From contig NYXM01000176.1 of the NCBI GenBank assembly GCA_002685655.1, positions 1-12,232 of the forward strand: a stretch of 12,232 nt of DNA, written 5' to 3'. The notes below the pieces were generated by a model, which did no database searches, was not told the origin of the DNA, and saw only the letters and a list, made by a program, of their open reading frames with translations. Numbering within the stretch: the stretch's first letter is position 1; each line of letters begins with the position of its first letter. The translations under genes were made by a program, and so were the position numbers. Below, piece after piece: positions 7,268 to 12,232 of the stretch. This DNA is from Planctomycetaceae bacterium. GTDB taxonomy: Bacteria; Planctomycetota; Planctomycetia; Pirellulales; Pirellulaceae.

Positions 7268-7290
7268 AAAAAATAGACGCGGGGAGCGTC
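7268..7290 (-). terminator. terminator-like hairpin in the ino1 leader
   Basis: Read on the minus strand, GACGC-TCCCC-GCGTC (7290-7276) forms a 5-bp GC-rich stem directly followed by TATTTTTT (7275-7268), the layout of a short intrinsic terminator. It lies about 65 bp upstream of the ino1 start codon and points toward the gene. It could therefore be a leader attenuator or the end of an unrelated small transcript. The stem is short, so confidence is modest. Confidence 0.35.
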
Positions 7291-7387
7291 GCGGTCGAGG
7301 CCACCGCTGGAGTGCATTAAGGAGTGTCGCGAGAGGCGCTCGACCACAAACGGGGCCTACCTGGAGGCGAACCCTCAAGCTACGATG

Positions 7388-7417
7388 ATTGTCCCACGCC
7401 GTGAGTACGATCGTCAA
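7388..7417 (-). promoter_or_regulatory. candidate sigma70-type promoter for ino1
   Basis: On the minus strand TTGACG (7417-7412, five of six matches to the -35 consensus) is followed after 18 bases by GACAAT (7393-7388, four of six matches to the -10 consensus). This would give an ino1 leader of roughly 175-180 nt. The match is moderate and planctomycete promoters are poorly defined, so this is a suggestion only. Confidence 0.28.
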
Positions 7418-7581
7418 CCGCCCGCGTGGGTGCATTGGGCAAGGAATCCCAAGTCACTGGTTACTCTGATTTCGCCGCCGGCAGGCAACGGTATTCGCTT
7501 TTGTGACATCATCAACTAGCCTCGTTTTTGAACTCAGTGTGTCCGGCTTCTGGTCGCCAGATTCACGCCAGGAATCCTCCC

Positions 7582-8775
7582 ATGTTCGAACATCTTGATA
7601 CGGCTCCACCGGACGCCATCTTGGGCCTGAATGTAGCGTTTCAGAGCGACCCCAACCCTGACAAGATCAACTTGGGTGTTGGCGTATACAAAGACGCGAC
7701 GGGACAGACGCCGGTATTGGATTGCGTCAAGGCGGCCGAACAGCGTTTGGTTGATCAAGAGGCAAGCAAGAGCTATTTGGCAATCGACGGCCTGCCACAG
7801 TTCGGCCAGTTAACGCGCGAATTGCTGTTCGGTGTGGATCATGAAATCGTCAAGTCCGGTCGGTCGGTCAGTCTGCAGACTCCGGGCGGAACGGGTGCCT
7901 TACGCGTCGCGGCTGATTTCCTCAGGAAGAAGCTGCCTGCCGCAACGGTCTGGTGCAGCAAGCCCACCTGGGTCAATCACCCAAAAGTTTTTGCAGCCGC
8001 CGACTGCCAGATCGAAACTTACGAGTACATTGACGCTGCCGGTGTTGGCTTGGACTTTGAAGCCATGCTTGGTTCTCTTCAGGAGATCCCTTCTGGTGAC
8101 GTCGTGCTCTTGCACGGTTGCTGCCACAACCCTACCGGCATCGACCCCACGCCCCAACAGTGGAAGAGAATCGGCGACGTAGTGCGCCAACGCGCTCTAC
8201 TGCCGTTGATCGACCTCGCCTATCAAGGCTTTGGCGAAAGCTTGGAAACGGACGTGCGCGGCCTGCACGAAGTTTGCAGGGACGGAACCGAAGCGATCGT
8301 ATGCAGCTCGTTTTCAAAAAACTTTGGTCTCTATTCGGAGCGTGTGGGCGCACTGACGCTGATTGCAGACGAGCCGGCCGCCGCAGCCGCCGCACTCAGT
8401 CATGCCAAAGTTTGCGTGCGCACGAACTATTCCAATCCACCTCAACACGGAGCAGCGATCGTTGCCGCCGTGCTGTCTGATCCAGAATTACGAGCTCAGT
8501 GGGAACAAGAACTGACGGTCATGCGCGACCGGATCAATTCGATGCGGACACTCTTCGTCGAGGCCATGCGAGACAAGGCGCCAGGACACGATTTCTCGTT
8601 TATTGCCGCACAGAACGGGATGTTCTCATTCTCCGGACTTTCACCAATGCAGGTCGACGAACTCCGCAACAAGCATTCAGTCTACGTTGTGACCGCCGGC
8701 GGCCGGATCAATGTTGCAGGGATTACTCCGGGCAACATGGATCGACTTTGCACCGCAATCGCAGACGTGCTGTAG
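7582..8775 (+). CDS. aspartate/aromatic amino acid aminotransferase (AspC/TyrB family)
   Basis: This is a PLP-dependent fold type I aminotransferase of the class I AspC/TyrB subgroup. Such enzymes move the amino group between aspartate, tyrosine or phenylalanine and 2-oxoglutarate in the cytoplasm. At 397 aa it matches the family length almost exactly. Visible motifs are NLGVGVYKD (30-38), the glycine-rich TPGGTGALRVA (100-110), HNPTGIDPT (182-190), DLAYQGFG (211-218), the PLP-lysine segment SSFSKNFGLYSERVG (242-256, Lys246), and GGRINVAG (373-380) with the carboxylate-binding Arg375. The ATG at 7582 begins the family-typical MFEHL sequence and has AGGA about eight bases upstream. An in-frame TTG at 7528 would add 18 unlikely residues. 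Aspartate versus aromatic preference cannot be decided from the sequence. The stop codon lies 10 bp before repeat copy B. Confidence 0.93.
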   Translation: MFEHLDTAPPDAILGLNVAFQSDPNPDKINLGVGVYKDATGQTPVLDCVKAAEQRLVDQEASKSYLAIDGLPQFGQLTRELLFGVDHEIVKSGRSVSLQTPGGTGALRVAADFLRKKLPAATVWCSKPTWVNHPKVFAAADCQIETYEYIDAAGVGLDFEAMLGSLQEIPSGDVVLLHGCCHNPTGIDPTPQQWKRIGDVVRQRALLPLIDLAYQGFGESLETDVRGLHEVCRDGTEAIVCSSFSKNFGLYSERVGALTLIADEPAAAAAALSHAKVCVRTNYSNPPQHGAAIVAAVLSDPELRAQWEQELTVMRDRINSMRTLFVEAMRDKAPGHDFSFIAAQNGMFSFSGLSPMQVDELRNKHSVYVVTAGGRINVAGITPGNMDRLCTAIADVL

Positions 8776-8785
8776 GCGGAAACTG

Positions 8786-9706
<921 letters not shown>

Positions 9707-10582
9707 ATGACTCGAACGACTGCCGTCGCATTGGTGCAGATGCAATGCACCTCGTCGAAGGATGAAAATGTGGCCACGGCGCTGCGCAAGATCAGCGAAG
9801 CGGCCGCACGAGGTGCGCACGTCGTCTGTTTACAAGAGTTGTTTGCAACCCCGTACCCCTGCCAGCGCGAAGACCACGAACGATTTTCTGATGCCGAACC
9901 GATTCCCGGGCCGACAAGCCAGGCTTTGAGCGAAGCCGCACGAGAGCACGAGATTGTAGTCGTGGGATCGTTGTTTGAACGGCGCACCGCCGGTGTGTAT
10001 CACAACACAGCGGTCGTCTTTGACGTCGACGGCGGTCTCTGCGGCCTCTACCGCAAAATGCACATTCCAGACGATCCGCAGTTTTACGAGAAGTTCTATT
10101 TCACACCCGGCGATCTCGGCTTTCGTAGCTTTGCCACGCGGTTCGGTCAGATTGGTGTTTGCGTTTGCTGGGATCAGTGGTTTCCCGAGGCCGCGCGGTT
10201 GACGGCGCTTGCCGGTGCCGAAATTCTCTTCTACCCGACTGCCATCGGTTGGCTTGCCGATGAAAAAGAGGCCTGCGGCGCAACCCAACATGCGGCTTGG
10301 GAAACGATGATGCGCAGTCATGCCATTGCCAACGGGATTTTTGTCGCCGCACCGAACCGAACTGGCCACGAAGGAGATCTCGAATTCTGGGGCGCGTCGT
10401 TCGTCTGCGACCCCTATGGGACAGTGATGGCCCGCGCCGGGCATACGGTCGAACAGATCTTGCATGTCGATTGCGACTTGGATTTGATCGACGTTGCGAG
10501 AACGCATTGGCCGTTCCTCAGGGACCGCCGCATCGACGCCTACGGCGGGCTCAACCAACGGATGCTCGATGACGCACGCTGA
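9707..10582 (+). CDS. aguB: N-carbamoylputrescine amidase
   Basis: This carbon-nitrogen hydrolase (nitrilase superfamily) hydrolyses N-carbamoylputrescine to putrescine, CO2 and ammonia in the cytoplasm. The 291-aa length is typical. The catalytic triad is visible as Glu44 (CLQELF), Lys117 (YRKMHIPDD) and Cys154 (GVCVCWDQWFPE). YRKMHIPDDPQFYEKFYFTPGD and the DQWFPEAAR segment are characteristic of the AguB subgroup. The ATG at 9707 is the first ATG of the frame and starts the usual strand TTAVALVQMQC; an in-frame TTG at 9689 is less likely. The start of agmatine deiminase overlaps the 3' end by 14 bp. That enzyme makes the substrate of this one, which supports the assignment and suggests translational coupling. 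Confidence 0.93.
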   Translation: MTRTTAVALVQMQCTSSKDENVATALRKISEAAARGAHVVCLQELFATPYPCQREDHERFSDAEPIPGPTSQALSEAAREHEIVVVGSLFERRTAGVYHNTAVVFDVDGGLCGLYRKMHIPDDPQFYEKFYFTPGDLGFRSFATRFGQIGVCVCWDQWFPEAARLTALAGAEILFYPTAIGWLADEKEACGATQHAAWETMMRSHAIANGIFVAAPNRTGHEGDLEFWGASFVCDPYGTVMARAGHTVEQILHVDCDLDLIDVARTHWPFLRDRRIDAYGGLNQRMLDDAR

Positions 10583-11648
10583 CGCTACACCGGCGGCACT
10601 TGGCTACCACTGGCCCGCCGAATGGGAAACGCACACGGCGACGTGGCTATCTTGGCCCCACAATGCCGAAACGTGGCCAGGGATTTTCGACTACATTCCC
10701 CCGCAATTCGCCGCATTCGTCCGCGCAATCGCGGAATTCGAACCGGTTCAGATTCTCGCTGGCGGCGAAAGCACACTTGCAAACGCAAGGGCGCACGTCG
10801 GTCAACTAAGTAACGTCACCTTGCATGATATTCCAACCAACGACGCCTGGTGTCGTGATCACGGGCCGACGTTTCTCGTTCAATCGCCACAGACAATGAC
10901 ACAGGGTGATCGACCCGATGAAACCCTCGCATTGATCGACTGGCAATACAACGCCTGGGGAGACAAGTACCCACCGTTCGACCACGACAACGCCGTTCCC
11001 GCACGGATCGCCACGCAGCTCGACTGCCAACGGTTTTCCGTCGACGTCGTGTTGGAGGGAGGCGCGATCGAAGGCAACGGACAGGGGACGGTGCTGACAA
11101 CACCATCGTGTCTGCTGAATCCAAATCGCAATCCACGTTTGCACCGCCAGGATTTCGAGCGTCTGTTTCGTGACTATCTGGCGGCAAAGCACGTGATTTG
11201 GATCGAGCGCGGTGACCTTGCCGGAGACGACACGGACGGCCACATCGACCAACTCGCCCGGTTCGTCGGCCCGAAGACCGTCGTCGCCGCCACGACCACT
11301 GATCGGTCCGACCCCAATGATGCGCCGCTACGCGAAAATCTGGCGCAATTGCAAGCGATGACCGACCAGGATGGCGCGGCGTTGGATGTCGTTCCGTTGC
11401 CGTTGCCCCAACCCAAGTTCCACGATGGCCATCGTCTTCCAGCCAGCTACTGCAATTTCTATATCGTCAATGGCGGTGTCATCGTACCGCAATTCGACGA
11501 TCCCGCCGACGCACAGGCCGTGGCCATCATGCGAGAACTGCTACCCAGTCGCGCCGTGATCGGATTGCCGGCCGTCGACATGGTGTGGGGGCTAGGCGCG
11601 TTCCACTGCCTCTCACAGCAACAGCCATGTCATTTCAACGACGGCTAA
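10569..11648 (+). CDS. aguA: agmatine deiminase
   Basis: Agmatine deiminase (peptidyl-arginine-deiminase-like, guanidino-group-modifying family) converts agmatine to N-carbamoylputrescine and ammonia. The 359-aa protein shows YHWPAEWETHTATWLSWP (13-30), the NDAWCRDHGP segment (91-100), EGGAIEGNGQGTVL (163-176), the histidine region DTDGHIDQLARF (221-232, His225) and the C-terminal GLGAFHCLSQQQP (341-353) with catalytic Cys347. Length and motif order are normal. The ATG at 10569 lies inside the end of aguB (14-bp overlap). The frame is open further upstream within aguB, but those residues are not family-like. Together the two genes give putrescine from agmatine without ornithine decarboxylase or agmatinase. 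An arginine decarboxylase to supply agmatine is not in the window. Confidence 0.93.
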   Translation: MTHADATPAALGYHWPAEWETHTATWLSWPHNAETWPGIFDYIPPQFAAFVRAIAEFEPVQILAGGESTLANARAHVGQLSNVTLHDIPTNDAWCRDHGPTFLVQSPQTMTQGDRPDETLALIDWQYNAWGDKYPPFDHDNAVPARIATQLDCQRFSVDVVLEGGAIEGNGQGTVLTTPSCLLNPNRNPRLHRQDFERLFRDYLAAKHVIWIERGDLAGDDTDGHIDQLARFVGPKTVVAATTTDRSDPNDAPLRENLAQLQAMTDQDGAALDVVPLPLPQPKFHDGHRLPASYCNFYIVNGGVIVPQFDDPADAQAVAIMRELLPSRAVIGLPAVDMVWGLGAFHCLSQQQPCHFNDG

Positions 11649-11784
11649 GGCGTATTTCGGCTGAGCGTGCACTTCACTTCACGGAACATTGCCTAGAGCG
11701 CGTGCCTATTCACGGTAGCGGATTTTTGCCGTTTGGACTCATGAAACAGATCGCGGTGAACGCTACACGTCAGTGCGACACGCA
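11649..11784. other. 136-bp convergent intergenic region between aguA and the isomerase-like gene
   Basis: No gene is visible. The only structure I noticed is a small perfect hairpin, GTGCG-ACA-CGCAC (11773-11785), whose last base is the first base of the minus-strand stop triplet. It has no T-tract on either side, so terminator activity is uncertain. The stretch shows no similarity to the 137-bp repeat. Confidence 0.5.
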
Positions 11785-12232
11785 CTAGCCGATCGATTTC
11801 TGTGCCGTCGCCACCATCTTCTTGAACAATGTCACCTGCGCCCGCAATGCCGCCACGCGATCCACCGGTTGGCTCGATGCCTCGAGCATCACGTATCCGG
11901 CGTAGTCGTCCTTGACCATCAGATTGATCAGCTCTTGGTACGGATAATCCTTGCTGTCCAATTCGCGTACGTGACAGGTGGCACCAAATCGCTTCTTGAC
12001 CAGCGCGTAGTTAGCCGCCAGTCCATTTCCTTGAAGATCCTGTTTGTTCGAATTCCAACAAAGGGCAACATTCGGATCATCGGCCACGTCCATGATGGCT
12101 TTGATCGTGGGGAGTGCGGCACACTGGCCATGGACTTCTAAACGAACCTGTTGGCCGAGCCCGGCACCGTACTCCCCCAGCTCGTTCAGTGCCTTGCCAA
12201 TCTGTTCGATGGTCTTTTCGTGTGGTACATTG
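11785..12232 (-). CDS. sugar phosphate isomerase/epimerase-like TIM-barrel protein, C-terminal part
   Basis: The minus frame is open from the window end (12232) to a TAG at 11787-11785 and gives 148 C-terminal residues; the start lies outside. The sequence matches the xylose-isomerase-like TIM-barrel superfamily (AP endonuclease family 2). VRLEVHGQ has Glu32 and His34 of the visible part, followed by CWNSNKQD (58-65), then CHVREL with His87, and finally YAGYVMLEAS with Glu117. The Glu and His residues at strand ends are the likely metal ligands. CWNSN occupies the place where many relatives have a W-D or D-x-x-H motif. An internal ATG at 12093 is not the start, because family-like sequence continues upstream of it. 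Planctomycete genomes carry many such paralogues, often exported, but the N-terminus and any signal peptide are not visible. The substrate is unknown. Confidence 0.82.
   Translation of the reverse strand, partial: NVPHEKTIEQIGKALNELGEYGAGLGQQVRLEVHGQCAALPTIKAIMDVADDPNVALCWNSNKQDLQGNGLAANYALVKKRFGATCHVRELDSKDYPYQELINLMVKDDYAGYVMLEASSQPVDRVAALRAQVTLFKKMVATAQKSIG

Larger units (their letters stand above)
7203..7581. other. 379-bp divergent intergenic region between ino1 and the aminotransferase
   Basis: No gene is supported here. A 75-codon minus frame (7435-7208) is Arg/Pro-rich and overlaps structured sequence, so I treat it as chance. The ino1 side holds a promoter-like site (7388-7417), a long-range stem with arms 7291-7299 and 7339-7347, a terminator-like hairpin (7268-7290) and a palindrome (7216-7229). 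The aminotransferase side has a small perfect hairpin, TCTGG-TCG-CCAGA (7549-7561), about 20 bases before that gene's start codon. No clear plus-strand promoter is visible. Confidence 0.6.

Noticed and set aside
7208..7435. A 75-codon minus-strand frame upstream of ino1.
   Set aside because: It is Arg/Pro-rich, has no recognisable motif, and covers the stem and terminator-like sequences that better explain the region.
9830..10558. A 242-codon minus-strand frame antisense to aguB.
   Set aside because: The plus-strand frame carries a full nitrilase catalytic triad and family motifs; the antisense frame has none.

Overview
The window reads as ordinary chromosomal DNA of a planctomycete, probably of the Pirellulaceae/Rhodopirellula type. 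This is inferred from the gene content, not from a marker gene. The signs are a serine hydrolase fused to a DUF1080 domain, a DUF2752 membrane protein, a large exported HEAT/TPR-like repeat protein, a sugar-isomerase-like TIM-barrel protein, a stand-alone inositol-3-phosphate synthase, moderate GC, small operons and frequent strand switching. I see no rRNA, tRNA, CRISPR array, transposase, phage gene or toxin system.

Layout. Positions 1-239 hold no secure gene, only a possible tail of a plus-strand gene and copy A of an intergenic repeat (85-221). A minus-strand block follows, in transcription order: repeat protein (3713-1797), DUF2752 membrane protein (1648-1112) and alpha/beta hydrolase (1085-240). 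Divergent from it is the secreted serine hydrolase (3865-5964), which converges on inositol-3-phosphate synthase (7202-6003). A 379-bp divergent region (7203-7581) separates that gene from an AspC/TyrB-type aminotransferase (7582-8775). The aminotransferase converges on bioD (9635-8919), and the gap between them is almost entirely copy B of the repeat (8786-8922). Divergent from bioD is an overlapping gene pair, N-carbamoylputrescine amidase (9707-10582) and agmatine deiminase (10569-11648), which together convert agmatine to putrescine. The window ends inside a minus-strand sugar isomerase/epimerase-like gene whose start lies beyond position 12232.

The genes are metabolic housekeeping (amino-acid transamination, biotin, polyamine, inositol phosphate) plus exported planctomycete proteins. 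Only the aguB-aguA pair is clearly a joint pathway.

The least explained item is the 137-bp intergenic repeat. Two gap-free copies, about 85% identical, lie 8.7 kb apart in the same orientation. Both are bounded by CTAG and rich in hairpins, and both abut the 3' end of a minus-strand gene; copy B even supplies the bioD stop codon. It looks like a REP/MITE-like mobile or terminator-type element. A second regulatory candidate is the ino1 leader, which has a promoter-like site, a long-range stem, a terminator-like hairpin and a palindrome near the start codon.
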